This document shows positions 31,415 to 43,128 of a stretch of DNA of 64,000 bases, piece after piece. Source of the stretch: Codonopsis lanceolata (Eukaryota; Streptophyta; Magnoliopsida; Asterales; Campanulaceae). Where the stretch lies: the NCBI GenBank assembly GCA_013146195.2, contig CM028382.1, forward strand, positions 8,874,767-8,938,766, read 5' to 3'. The translations under genes and the position numbers were made by a program. Below the pieces are notes generated by a model that searched no databases, was not told where the DNA came from, and saw only the letters and a list, made by a program, of their open reading frames with translations. Each line of letters opens with the position of its first letter. Within the stretch, counting starts at the first letter, position 1.

Positions 31415-33230
31415 TGATAACCTTAAATAAAGTACAACATTTAATGTGATTTTTGCACTATGATTTTAAGGAAAATGTTGTACTTTCACGGGTATTTTGT
31501 ATCCTTGGTGTTCACAGGTATAAAAGAAGATGGATGGAAGAAAAGATGGAGCAAAGACAGATTTTGAGAAAAAGTCAAGTACCAAATGGGCATTTGCTAA
31601 CCCAGAAAACACTGTAGCAGAAACGAAAAAATATAGTGCATCATGTTACAAGACTGAAGGAGTTAGTGGATGGTATTTCAGACATTGATCATTTTTGACA
31701 TTTCTGTATATAAAAATATCTTTTTATTTATTAGTTTCTTTTCCCAAAAACATTGTAAATTTTGGGATAAGAAGACTTAGTCATCAACTGCTCTGTTTAT
31801 GGATGAGGAACAAGGGATCGTGTCTTCTATTTTTTGGGGAAATGACTAGAGCAGTTAGGAGAGATAGTTATAAAGGCAGATTTTGAGAAAAAGTCAAGTA
31901 CCAAATAGGCATTTGCTAACCCAGAAAACACTGTAGCATAAACGAAAAAACAGAGTACGTCCTGTTACAAGACTTAAGGAGTTAGTGGAGGGTATTTCAG
32001 ACATTGATCATTTTGACAGTTCTGTAAATAAAAATATCTTTTTATTTATTAGTTTATTTTCCCAAAAACATTGTAAATTTTGGGATAAGAAGACTTAGTC
32101 ATCAACTGCTCTGTTTATGGATGAGGAACAAGGGATCGTGTCTTCTATTTTTGGGGGAAATGGCTGAATCAGTTAGGAGAGATAGTTGTAAAGGAAGGGG
32201 ACGAGATCTCTAAAGGGGGGAGACACAGATTCACCCGCACACACACACTTTCTTTCTTTCTCTCACTCTTCATTCACTGCTGTAACACATCAACTTGAGG
32301 CTTAGTGATAGATCAATAGGGCAGTTAATTTCTTCCTTTCATCACTTGCGAAGTTGTTTCTCTTCTTCATTTGTAAGTAAATTTTAGTCATGTTTTGTGG
32401 CTAAAAACTTCTATTCCAGTTAATGAACTCGTAAGCATTTTTCAGAAATTGCTACAGTGAGATCCTAATGTACTGTATTGTTCAGAATCTCAAATTGGGG
32501 CAAGTATTTAGTCATTCTCTACTTTTCTTGTTGCAAAGGAATTGTAACTTAGGATTAGTATGTTTAATTAATTTCTAGGACCCAGATGTTGGTTAGACAT
32601 TTTAATCCATTGCTAGTTAAGAACCGTTGATCCGTAATTGTCTTCGGGTTTTAATATAGTAGCAAGTGACACACCGTTTAGGCATCACAAGCATATTCGG
32701 TCCGTGTTGCGAGGATGATTACTCTAGATTAAAGGATATTACTTTAATATCGTTGTCTAGAACCGAGTTTCTCTTATCTTAAAGCTTTCAAAACATTAAA
32801 TCCTACGAGCGTTTCGAGGGTTGTCTTTTGATTAGAGTATAATTAGCGAGCTTCTCCTAATTATCGAATCCGTAAGGAGAAATTTGGTGTTAGGCGTTTG
32901 TCAACAACTATAACTGGTTTATTTGCAGTCAATTGAGTCGGTTTGGAATCGATGATCAGTAGCTAATTTTTGGAATTGCATCAGTTCATTAACTGGACCT
33001 TTATCAGCATTGAATTTAATTTAGTTATTGTTTGCTTTCTCTAAGTTTGTAAAAATTCCTATTTTACTTCATTCGAGTTTAGTTAGTTAGTTAAGCAAAA
33101 TCTCGGTTTTGGTTACTATATAAATTTCTTAAGGATATAAATATAACATTCCCTGTGGATACGAACCTTACTACTCTATACTTGTATTTGGGAAAAAGGA
33201 AAATTAATTTTGACGGTTTGACACCCGCCA
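31415..33230 (+). mobile_element. Solo LTR, copy in arm A'
   Basis: 1816 bp from TGATAACCTTAAATAAAG to ACACCCGCCA, flanked by GTAGC (31410-31414 and 33231-33235), the complement of the GCTAC duplication around 3859-5679. It carries the same internal ~320-bp tandem duplication. Identical target duplications show that it was copied with the arm rather than inserted twice. Confidence 0.75.
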
Positions 33231-34135
33231 GTAGCCCATTCAAAACTCAACCTAAAAGAGTGACGTTTCTCCTTACGAATTAATGTTTATAAGATCGTCC
33301 TACAGCAGACCTAACCATATAAAAGTGTGACATAACTTTATTTTAAACGTAGCACCGACTAGTTTTTTTTAGGCAATTATCTTGTTGGAGGTAATTGGTA
33401 ATCAAAATTTAAAATAATTGTGTTAATCCCAAAACTAGTTATTGCTAAGTTGACGAACTGTTTCTATAACTTTTGCAATAACTAAACATTGATTAGAAAC
33501 TAAGTTTAACTTTTTTATTACTCTTTCCATCCTCTTGCATTATCATCATGTTTGGATTTAATCTTCTTGTACCACTGAATATTTTTGAAACGTAAGTTTG
33601 TAACAGGGGTGAGCTTCATCCGGATCGATCCAATCTTTTACCAAAAAAGAAGAAGAGAAAATCGGAATCAGATCAATAATCTGGTTCTTAAAAAATTTAG
33701 AATCAGAACTAACTCAATATGTATGAGAACCAATATTTTGGTCCAATCCAAAATCAACTCAAGATGCACGAGAACCAGAATCAGACAAATACTACGGTTT
33801 TTAACTATTTAATTAATACAAACAAATAATAAGATCTTAGACTTCATAAAAAGAGTAAAAAACATTCAATGATATTACATTCAATAATTAAAAATGACTG
33901 AGTAATAGATTTATAACATAATAATTCGATAAAAATAAAATTAAAAAAATAAGTAAAAACTAAAAAATAGAATAAAATTGATGAATGCTCGAAACACTAG
34001 AACGAGACAATAAGTTAGAGTTTCGAAAGTTATGTTTGACAAGACACATTTTCTCTTTTTTTTTAACCAGTAAAATAGAAAATAACATTTTATATGTAGT
34101 GTTAGGGTTATAAATTAACATATATTTATGTATAA

Positions 34136-34138
<3 letters not shown>

Positions 34139-34214
<76 letters not shown>
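34139..34214. repeat. (AT)n microsatellite
   Basis: About 75 bp of uninterrupted TA dinucleotides. The homologous point in arm A (around 1745) has only about seven repeats, so the array expanded after the duplication. Confidence 0.95.
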
Positions 34215-34217
<3 letters not shown>

Positions 34218-34586
34218 ACTATTCTCTTGGGTTGGTTCATATGTTTTTGGTTTAAAAACCGGGACCTATCAAAAAATATAATTTTATAAAATTTCACATC
34301 CAAGATCAAACTAAAGTAGCGGTTTGGTACAGTTGCTATTGGTCTGGTTCAATTCTGAAAAACTTCTAAACACTTCGAATTTGTAATACTTTATGGTTTT
34401 GAAAAAAAAATAAGAAAAGATATATGTCAGATTTAAACTTAAAAAATATTGCAAAAAATTTGATAATAATTTTAAAACACAGTACGGATTATCATTTATA
34501 ACAAAAATACAATACACTAATGGTAATAGAAGTCACACATTATTTGATGATTTTGATCTAAAGTCAAAACACTCTGTTTCTATTCG

Positions 34587-35069
34587 CTAGCCAGAAATCT
34601 CAATAGACTTGACATCAGGCTTCTTAACCTCCTCCTTTGGCACCGTCACGGTAAGCACACCGTTCTCCATCGCCGCCTTCACTTCATCCACTTTCGCATT
34701 CTCCGGCAATCTGAACCGCCTCAGAAACTTGCCGCTACTACGCTCCACTCTATGCCACTTCTCCTTCGAATTCTTCTCCTCCTTCTCTTTGTTCCTCTCT
34801 CCGCTAATCTGCAGAACTCTCCCTTCCTCAACCTCCACCTTTACTTCCTCCTTCTTCAGCCCCGGAAGGTCCGCCTTAAACACGTGCGCCTCCGGCGTTT
34901 CCTTCCAATCGATCCTCGTGTTTGCGAATGCTGCTGTTTCATTTGAGAATTCGGATCGAGGGCCGGTGAGTGTGATCAAGTCCTGGAATGGATTCCATAT
35001 GTCGAGGGAGAACGGATCGAAGACGTTGCTTTGCCGGCCGCCGGAGAAACTGCTTGGAATCAACGACAT
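34587..35069 (-). CDS. Class I small heat-shock protein, copy 2 (160 aa, about 18 kDa)
   Basis: Intact, intronless frame from ATG (35067-35069) to TAG. The protein begins [20 protein letters not shown], a class I N-terminal arm (residues 1-51). It continues with an alpha-crystallin domain (about 52-145) that includes [20 protein letters not shown] and the consensus GVLTVTVPK at 137-145, and ends in KSIEISG, whose IEI motif (156-158) docks to a neighbouring domain during oligomer assembly. Class I sHSPs act in the cytosol and hold heat-denatured proteins for refolding by Hsp70/Hsp100. It differs from copy 3 at a handful of positions (S9, Q13, N26, N93 and others), three of them in the N-terminal arm. 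The start is fixed by the TATA box about 110 bp upstream and by conservation of MSLIP. It is probably functional. Confidence 0.9.
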   Translation of the reverse strand: MSLIPSSFSGGRQSNVFDPFSLDIWNPFQDLITLTGPRSEFSNETAAFANTRIDWKETPEAHVFKADLPGLKKEEVKVEVEEGRVLQISGERNKEKEEKNSKEKWHRVERSSGKFLRRFRLPENAKVDEVKAAMENGVLTVTVPKEEVKKPDVKSIEISG

Positions 35070-35177
35070 TGTAGGTGAAGTAGATGATCCAGAAAATTGG
35101 GAATTGAGAATGTTAGGATTGAATGCTTTAATTTGTAGACGCTATTTGCTATGTTTCAGGTGGAATGGAGATTGAGG

Positions 35178-35280
35178 TATTTATAGGAGTTCAGGAGGGT
35201 AAAGTGGTCCATTAGTTTTATCACGTCGAGGAGTCTGGCGTTTTCTTGAGATTTCTGGACGGGTAGTGAAAATTCCCGAA
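35178..35280 (-). promoter_or_regulatory. Heat-shock promoter of sHSP copy 2
   Basis: On the minus strand: heat-shock element TTCGGGAATTTTC (35268-35280), a weaker second element (about 35244-35256) and TATAAATA (35178-35185). The spacing is the same as in copies 1 and 3. The hAT element begins 234 bp further upstream at 35514, so the core promoter is untouched. Confidence 0.8.
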
Positions 35281-35505
35281 AAAGTGGTGACGAATATCTA
35301 AGGGACATTATTCAATTATTCCCTTTCTTCTTAAATTATTATCCTTTTTTTTTTTTTTTTTTTTGTCTCAGCAGTTAATTTATTTCTAAAATTTCCTTTT
35401 CCGTATTTTTTTTTTACCATTTTACACTAATATAAAATATAGATAAACACTCAAAGGATTGATTGAATGGTTTGATAACGTTTGTGTTGTTGTGTAGAGC
35501 GATTC

Positions 35506-35513
35506 ATTTAGCA
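35506..35513. repeat. 8-bp target duplication, left (ATTTAGCA)
   Basis: Identical to 43735-43742 on the other side of the hAT element. The paralogous uninterrupted site is 14722-14729 (TACTAAAT on the plus strand) upstream of sHSP copy 1. Confidence 0.9.
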
Positions 35514-35832
35514 TAGGGGTGGCAATCCTGACCCAAGACTTGAAAATCCACCCGACCCGACTTGAGTTTTACCCAATCCAACTTAATCCATTAATATATA
35601 CGGGTAAATACGGGTACCCGTATTTACCCAATAAACTGACGGGTTAATTAGGGATTTTTTTGTCGTAACCCGATAAGCCTATCCCCTTCGTTACCACATT
35701 TTCCAACCCCTCTCGTCGTTATCGATCCCTCCCTCTCCCCGTCTCCGTCTCCCTCTTCTTCCTCTTCTCTCCGTCTCCGTCTCTGCCTCCCTCTCCTATC
35801 TTTCGTCTCCCTCTTCACTTGTCTCCGTTTAA

Positions 35833-35875
35833 GTTTGCCAAATTGTTGGATCCTGAGGCCTCCTGGGACAAGGTT
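35833..35875 (+). pseudogene. First-exon fragment resembling Rab5-interacting/RCAF1 family
   Basis: After a CT-rich leader (35690-35830, 5'UTR-like) the frame reads KFAKLLDPEASWDK and then meets a possible donor (GTTTGG). The phrase FxKLLDPEASWDK precedes 'DQLGDVLHW' in the plant Rab5-interacting (C20orf24/RCAF1-like) proteins, small membrane proteins. No further exon of that gene was found, so this is a captured 5' fragment. Identification rests on one short phrase recalled from the family. Confidence 0.4.
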
Positions 35876-38440
35876 TGGACTCTGTAATCTTTAATTTTGA
35901 TGTGTATTTGTTTTCAATTCAGTTGCTATTATTATTTGATTATTTTTTGATCTGTATTGATAGTGTCGGATATCAATAGACTAAACTAGGAGATTTGTGT
36001 AATTCTGAGTGAGCATGATAGGATTCTGTATGTAAACAGTAGATATCGTTTATGAATTATGCTGTTGAAGTAATATGATGGTTGTCGAAAAGTGGAATCT
36101 TGATGCACAATGTAGCATTTTAGCTTTCAATGTCCATTTTACTCCTACTTCTGTATGAAATTTCAATGCTGTGGAGTCTTCAATGACATTTTGTGTGCCA
36201 ATGTTATTTCATTGTTTATTCCCCCTTGATAGTTGATTAGAGTTCATTAGCTTGTGCGATGTGATTGCTCTATTGTTCCCTGTGCTCGTTGAAACTATAT
36301 GAGAACATTAACAGCTGGAGAAGATGATTGTAACCCAGCAAATCATAAAGCACATGGATTGGATAGTCCTTAATTTAACCCCGTTTACTGTATCCTTAAT
36401 CAACTGAAAGCCTCTTCATACCTAGTCATACTCCATGCCTTTGTTTATGGGGTATTTGTAACTGCAGATGTTTACATAGGCCCGCTTAATTTCCTTTTTT
36501 AAGTGATTGTATCTTCCTTGATTGTAGTTAGACGACTCGGACTTAGACAGTATTCCATTCTATTGGAATGTTTAACCCTATGGAAGATTGATTTACTCCT
36601 TTTAAGTGATATTATCTTCCTTGATTGTAGTCGGATGACTCGGACCTATACAGTTTTCCATTCTATTGGAATGTTTAACCCTATGGAAGATTTGATTTCT
36701 TTCCTCTTTCAGTCAAGATTCAAGAAGATCTTGACATTTGTTTTTACCTCTTTCCTTCAACTAACATCATCAAATAGCTGTTTGAAAATGGTCAAATGGA
36801 CTTTGGATAATTGTCAAATGTAACTCGTTTTATGTTGACAGTAGACTTTTAACCACAAGAAGTGGTCACACACATGGAACATATTTAGGAGCTCATTTCA
36901 CTGATTTTCTTGATTGTAGTTTAATTGATTGGTGGCTCTGGGTGGAATCCTGGTGTAGTTGGAATTAAATTTTAACACTAGTAGTTGTTATCCAGCTGAA
37001 TTTCTGGTGTACAGCTTCCTCTGATGGAGCTATATAGATTGCATATGGAGGATTTTTGATGCCAGGGTAATGGTCTGGATTAAGAGTATAGCTGTGTTTG
37101 CTGACTCTGTGTTCCTCTAAAATGTAATAGCTATTTTTAATAGGAGATTTATACCTGCAGTACATACAGAGAAATGACTAGAACTATAAAAGTAATTAGA
37201 AGAGGAAGATGTACATCACTGAGTGGAGCTGTAATTGTGTCACTACTCTTGTAGGAAGGTTGAAATGAAATGATGATATGAACCAGCCTAACAAAAATGT
37301 ATATTATAAATCAGTTATAAGGGGCATTGCCTGGGATCATTTCCAAGGGAGCAAGATACCTGTCACATGTGGAGTTAAGTAGTGTCCGTTTTGTTTTTAA
37401 CTCTGGTTTATGGTGTGAACATATTAATTAATGCTACCTTTCATATTTTGTACATAATGATTAAGAGAAAATAAATATGTATATCTGAAAAAGAGCTAGA
37501 GTTTAGAGGGGATAATGCTTGTGAAGAAGTAGAATGCAGCAAGGGGGATTGCGGTGCCTTTTTGCAGAATCAGTTCAGGAATGCACTACTCTGTCTGTCT
37601 AAAACATCTGCTTTATATAATTTCTGTGCTTTGGGTGCAACTTCATAAAACAAGATTAAACAAGAGAGAAGAGAAAATCTGGAAAGAACACAGAAGCAGA
37701 TATCAAGAAACAAGACCATAGCTCACAATGAATCGCACACACACACAGAGTAAACCTCTCCAGGATTTAGATTTCAGAGATTATAAAAATGTATCCTCAC
37801 TATACAAACTTGATTTCAAAAAACTTTGATGACTTACTGATATTAGATTTCATTAGTTTGATTGTTTATTGCATTTCAAGTGTTTGGATATAGTGACATG
37901 AATCATGATATTCTACTTCAGTTTTTAATGTTTCTGATGATTACATGGAGAGAAAAAACCAAGTTGCTGATTCACATTACTCTTTGACTCTTTGTTCATT
38001 TTTTACATTCAATGCATTAATCACTTTTATCAAACAAAGCTATAATACTAAAATGTTTTTGCAACATATGGCAACTCCTTTTATGTCAAGTACCCACTTC
38101 CTTTTCCTTGCTCTTATAGGGTTATGTCAATTGCTGCTCAGCTCTGTACTTGTAGGATTTTTTTTTCTCTTTCTGAACTTGTAGGAATTAGAAGATGTCT
38201 AGATGCTGCAATGTTCAGAAACCTGAAGCCCTGTAGTTAGATCACTTGCATCTTTTTATATTTTGCACTGCTGCATGTTCGTTCACTGCTGCATGTTCAC
38301 TGCTGATCTTTTATATTTTGCCCTGAAGCCCTGTACTGATCTTTTTCACTGCTGCATGTTCGTTCTTAGTTCGTCGAGTATGCAGCAAAAGTATTTATAA
38401 TTGTGGGCTTATTTATAATTTCATCTCCTCTTTAGGTGTT
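35876..38440. other. Non-coding left half of the hAT element
   Basis: No convincing exon. A tandem duplication of about 100 bp lies at 36503-36598 and 36600-36695, around GGAATGTTTAACCCTATGGA. Short local repeats of 'gctgcatgttc' and 'cctgaagccctgta' are at 38215-38365. Much of it may be captured intron sequence. Confidence 0.5.
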
Positions 38441-38443
38441 AAA

Positions 38444-40660
38444 ATGGAAGAGAGTAGTGGAAATGATCAGGAGAATTCTGTTGGTAGTGGAAAGAGGGCT
38501 AGGAGAGCCGAGGCTTGGAAATATTTTGATTTGTCAAATGCACCCGATGGCATGTTTATCACAACATGTAAAATTTGCGGCCACACTTATACTAGCCGAA
38601 CACGTCCTTCTGTAAATGGTACTACAAACTTGAACCGTCATTTGCTTAAGCACAATCTTCTTGAAGAGTAACACTCACATCCACATACATATACTCCTTT
38701 GGACCAAGCAATGTATCGGGAAAAAATGTGTGCTGCGATTATTAAACACAACTACCCATTTAGTTTTGTGGAGCATGAAGGAATTAGGGAGTTGCACAGT
38801 TTTTTACATCCGGAAGTAAAACATATCACTAGAAACACCGCGAAAGAGGATGTGCTTAAAAAGTATAAGAGAGAGAAAGAAAAGGTTAAACATGAGTTAC
38901 AAGTTGTTAGTAGTAGAATATGTTTGACTTCAGATATTTGGACCTCTCCTAGCACCGATGGTTATATGGCCTTGACGGCCCATTATGTAGATGAAAATTG
39001 GACTTTACAGAAGAGGATTCTAAATTTTCGATATGTGCGTCCCCCTCACAATGGTAGTATGATAGCAGAGAAGTTGATTAACTTCTTAAGAGATTGGGGT
39101 ATTGAGAAAAAGATATTCTCGATTACATTAGATAATGCAAAGTATAATGATGGTGTAGTCAATATCTTGAAAGGTCATCTTTTGTTGAAGGGCGGGCTTG
39201 TTTGTAATGGAGAGTTTATTCATGTTAGGTGTGTGGCACATATTCTCAACCTTATAGTTCAAGAGGGACTTAAGGGGATTGATGCATGTATTCATAAAAT
39301 TCGGGAATGTGTTAAGTATGTGAGATGGGAAGGGAGAAGATTAGCATTTGCAGAATTCATTTCCAAATTTTCATGTGCGGGTGGTAAGAAGGTCCGTCAA
39401 GATGTGGTGACAAGATGGAATTCAACTTATCTTATGCTAGAGAGTGCATTACAACATCGATGAGCTTTTTCTCAAATGAAGTTGGTTGATTTGAACTTTA
39501 AGACTTGTCCAACTGAAGAAGAATAGAACCAAGCTGAGAAAGTTGCGAGGTTCTTGAAGCCATTTTACGACATCACTACCTTGTTTTCTGGATGCAAATA
39601 TCCGACTGCAAATTTGTATTTTTTGAATGTGTGGAAGATTCAAATGCTTATCAAAGGGAAAATGGCTAATAATGATCTTCTCTTAAGTGACATGGCGAAA
39701 GACATGATGAGAAAATTTGAAAAATATTGGGAGCATTATAGTGTCGTATTGTCTTTTGCGATTGTTCTTGATCCTCGTTATAAGTTGGAGATGGTGGAGT
39801 TTTGTTATGGAAAGCTTGGATACATTAGAGAGGAAGTTGATGAATTGGTGGCAAATGTCCACAACAAGTTAAAATGTATATTCAATGAGTACAAACATAT
39901 CTCTAGCCCTTCCATACATTGTGCAACGAAAGTGATGTGGATGCTAGTCTGAAAGTGATGTGGATGCTAGTCATGATGGAGATGATTTGGCTGTAAGTTA
40001 AATTTAAGTTTTTAGTAATTGTCATTGTTATTGAATTTGTTTAAGATAGTTTTCTATTCATGTTTTAATTGTACTTGTGTAGGATTTTGACTTCTTTCAA
40101 AGCCAACGCCGTCAAAGCCAACGCCGGTGTCAAACACTAACAAGTCCCAATTAGATTTGTATCTCGAAGATAGCCCCCTGGACAGAAAGTTGTATGCTGA
40201 TTTAGATATTTTGAGCTACTGGAAAGGAAATCGAGTTCGACTCCCGGAGCTTTCCATGATGGCACGCGATATTTTGAGTGTTCCTATAACCTCTGTCGCC
40301 TCAGAATCTTCATTTAGTATTGGGGGCCAAATTTTTGGAAAGTATCGCAATTCTCTTTTGTCATCAAATGTGGAGGCGTTGTTGTGTACTCGAGACTGGT
40401 TATACGGTGAGACTCTTATTTAACATACTCTTATTTAAAAGACTGTAAAACAATGGTTGGTTTTAGCATTTATTTTGTCTAAATCATTTTAATTTGGTTT
40501 TGATCTTGTTTGGTGATAAAAAAAAATATAGCTGAGATGTTTGATGGAGATAGAGAAAATGAGGAGTTGCTTATCGAGGACTTTGGCACATTAGAGCACG
40601 AAAGTGAAAACTCAGTTGATATTATTGGTATGCCTTCTCAAATTTCGTAAGGTTGGGTCA
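38444..40660 (+). pseudogene. hAT transposase, interrupted by in-frame stops
   Basis: From the ATG at 38444 the frame gives a BED zinc finger (TCKICGHTYTS ... NLNRHLLKH). It continues past a TAA (38669-38671) into the transposase core: LTSDIWTSP, first catalytic Asp; SITLDNAKYND, second Asp; and CVAHILNLIVQEGL. A TGA (39461-39463) and a TAG (39524-39526) follow in the same frame, then DPRYKL. After a probable intron (about 39995-40083) comes the C-terminal dimerisation domain (SVASESSFSIGGQIFGKYRN, with the third acidic residue) to 40423, and perhaps a last exon at 40533-40635. Local duplications of 22 bp (39930-39975) and about 16 bp (40098-40130) also break the frame. The protein would cut and paste the element; this copy cannot. 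Confidence 0.85.
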
Positions 40661-40859
40661 TAAATATTGAAGAAATTTAATGAAACATTCTCATTAAGCA
40701 TTTTGCATTGAAACATTCTGTTTGGATTTTATGATTTGTAGGTTCTTCCACGGATTGCTTCCATTAAGCATTTTGCATGTTGTTGAGTCAGGGGAAGCAG
40801 TTGTAGCTGCTGATGATGGTCGATGCTCAGAGATTTCTTTGCTTGGTCATCAATGATTT

Positions 40860-41450
40860 TTGGGTACTTTAAGATTGGTAGGGTGCATGAGGGGAAGGCT
40901 ACTTTTGATAGAATTCCAGCTTGGAATTTGCTGAACTGAAACTCGTTGATTTCTGGGTACGCCCAAAATGGGCTTTGCAAGGAAGCTTTGGATGCATTTG
41001 GGAAAATGCAGGATGATGGGTTTGAGCTAGATGAGGTTACATATGCGAGTGTTTATCTGCCTGTGCTCAGTTTGGTTTATTAGATGCTGGTAAAGATCTC
41101 CACCAAATGATGATTCATAAAAGAGTAAAGTCTAATCATTTAATTCTAAATGTTTTAAATGAAGCCATCGAATTCTTTCACAGAATGGAACAATCTTGTG
41201 AGAAGCCCAATGATATAACGTTTCTTTCTGTTCTATCTGCTTGTGCAATGCAGGGTTTGTGGCGGACGGCTTAGCAATTTTCTTAAAGATGGATAAATAT
41301 GGTTTATCAGCCAGCATCAAGCACTATGATTGTTTAAGAGAGGCTTATGATTTGATGAATAGGATGCCACCGCAAGCAAATGACACCGCAAGCAAATCTC
41401 TTAACTTCTGGCTGCAATTCCCCTTGGTTCTAAGGGACTCGATCACTGTA
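40860..41450 (+). pseudogene. Captured PPR-protein fragment
   Basis: Across several frames the sequence reads NSLISGYAQNGLCKEALDAF, GKMQDDGFELDEVTYASV, then HQMMIHKRVKSNH, then EAIEFFHRMEQSCEKPNDIT, FLSVLSACA, and a decayed tail around REAYDLMNRMPPQAN. These are consecutive repeats of a PLS-class pentatricopeptide protein, a family that binds organellar RNA. Many stops and shifts and no start make it a fragment. Confidence 0.7.
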
Positions 41451-41875
41451 AATTAACCTCATAATGTTGTCTGCATTCTCACGATTATCTATGAAACCAG
41501 TTACAATTTTCAGGAATTGCACTCTCTGGAGCTGTCACTTACATGCAGAGATCTAATCCATTTCTAAAGGCCTAATAAGGCTTTAGTCTTGACCCTTGTG
41601 CCTTAGGTACTTGCAATAATTTTAGGTATCATTCATGCTAGAGTTTTTTTCATATTAAATGAATGTTACATTGAACATACTAGTTTTTTTCTTTAGGCCC
41701 TTGAGGTTTATTAGTACAATTGTATTTGGTATGTTGTTTCTACTGGTGAGTGCTTAAATTTTGGTTAGTAGCGAGGTTGAGCTGCCCTTTGCTGAATAAT
41801 GTAACTGCTGTTGCATTTATCCTTTTTGTACAATTACAATATGGTGACATTCTGTTCCTTTTTTGATGTGCAGGA

Positions 41876-42357
41876 CCTCTGAACATGGCACTTCTGGTAC
41901 GTGCAACTCTCTTTTGATTTAAAGTTGTCTCCAATAACTTATTTCTGCTAGTTTGTTTGTTTGTTAATTAGTGCATTTATTTCGGCTTTCCTAAAGTGGG
42001 TGATTTGAAATTTATTTCAGGCAACTGGGGAGGACTTTATTTGAAATTTAGCTTCCCTTCCCATAGATTTTTGAATTGGGCCAACACTTCAGTTTACTTT
42101 ATTTGTCCTTCTTTCATTTGTATGGGTTATATTGTTACCTCAATTTCTGAGAAAACAAGCTCTTTTCCTATTCTTCCAGTTGAATCTTGCTTTCTTTTCA
42201 TTGCTGCCTTCTGTTGACAGGATGGTCAATTGGCTGGGTTATTGGTGGTAGTGGTGGAATGAAGATAATTCCAGCAGTAGCACAAGTTTTCATCAACCAT
42301 TTTGTCTTGGGGATGAAACCTTCAGCTGCTGTTGAGTCTCCAAGAGTCTATCACAAG
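41876..42357 (+). pseudogene. Captured gamma-glutamyltransferase fragment
   Basis: The exon 42220-42357 reads (after one lost base near 42238) IGGSGGMKIIPAVAQVFINH and then FVLGMKPSAAVESPRVYHK up to a GT donor. This is the conserved C-terminal region of plant gamma-glutamyltransferases, with the glycine-rich GGSGG loop of the active site. A shorter piece at 41876-41899 (TSEHGTS) resembles the preceding DHGTSH block around the catalytic Thr. The enzyme degrades glutathione; this piece has no start, no catalytic core and a frameshift. Confidence 0.7.
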
Positions 42358-42548
42358 GTAATGGGTTGATTTGCAAACTTCACTTCCTCGTAAAAGAATC
42401 ATATATATTGATTGTCTGGGACTTTACACACAGAGAAGCTAATTTTGAACTGAATGTTATATTTATTGTTGCAAGTACCAGAAAGATTTAATTGGTATGC
42501 TATATGCAAGGTGCTTTAATAAACTACAATCTTATTGATATTTTTGCA

Positions 42549-42620
42549 GTTCTGCAATGAGTTTTCTGTTCCTAAGAAAATGCTGGATCATTTCAAAAAT
42601 GTTACTGCCAAAGATATTAA
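42549..42620 (+). pseudogene. Unidentified exon fragment
   Basis: After an acceptor-like TTTTTGCAG the frame reads FCNEFSVPKKMLDHFKNVTA and KDINVAGSF. It does not continue the gamma-glutamyltransferase sequence and I do not recognise it. It runs without an intron into the glycosylase-like segment, suggesting a junction between two captured pieces near 42620. Confidence 0.35.
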
Positions 42621-42837
42621 TGTAGCAGGATCATTTCGTATGTTCTCGAGAAGAATTCGTCGGTGGACAGCTCGTGTTCGTCGGGGTCTTCTGTGGAAAG
42701 TGCGAGTGCTAAGAAGAGAGAGAAAAATAACAAGGTGGAGGCTGTTTCTGAAGACGGAGAGGAAGCTGCAACTAGGAAGCTGTCGATGATCTCGATTCCT
42801 TTCAAGCGCTGTGACTGGATCACTCAATACTCTGGTA
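42621..42837 (+). pseudogene. Captured DNA-3-methyladenine glycosylase I exon
   Basis: The frame reads SSVDSSCSSGSSVESASAKK, then EDGEEAATRKLSM, then FKRCDWITQYS, and meets a GT donor in the middle of the next codon. In plant DNA-3-methyladenine glycosylase I proteins a Ser-rich region precedes KRC.W.T..SDP, the start of the catalytic domain, and the phase of the donor fits the missing Asp codon. The enzyme removes alkylated adenine; only this exon is present. Confidence 0.6.
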
Positions 42838-42989
42838 TAGTTGTTTGTTCATTTCAGAATTTTCCGATATTGTTCTGTTTTGTTTTGCTATGCACAAAGA
42901 AAAGATCATGATATTCATATGCTTCAAAAGTTATTAGGAATGTCTGCACAATTCATGAGTTTGGGATTGATTGGTTTTTCATTGAATTT

Positions 42990-43128
42990 TTACAGAATCA
43001 CGGCACGAGCACCATATCAAACTGGGAATTCAGTGGAAGCAGAAGCAGAAGCAGCGCCATCCAAGGCAGCCGAAGGCAAATCATGGCTCGGATTAGCCTC
43101 GCAATCTCCACTGCCATTCGAGGCTTAG
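42990..43128 (+). pseudogene. Captured C-terminal exon of an unidentified gene
   Basis: After a T-rich stretch and AG acceptor (TTTTTACAG, about 42997) the frame reads ITARAPYQTGNSVEAEAEAA, then KSWLGLASQSPLPFEA and a TAG. The clean splice border and natural stop suggest a real terminal exon. I could not assign it to a family. Confidence 0.45.

Larger units (their letters stand above)
30497..34517 (-). repeat. Inverted-duplication arm A', part 2 (3' flank of sHSP copy 2)
   Basis: Reverse complement of 1440-5815 plus 12681-13310, without the CACTA element and without the 2639-3834 block. Next to the CACTA site it keeps about 130-170 bp (31125-31260) that arm A has lost. It leads directly into the 3' end of sHSP copy 2, which shows what arm A is missing on its left. 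Confidence 0.8.

Noticed and set aside
34609..35175. A 188-codon frame opposite sHSP copy 2 (and 165 codons opposite copy 3).
   Set aside because: They are antisense shadows of the sHSP coding sequence, conserved only because the sense protein is.
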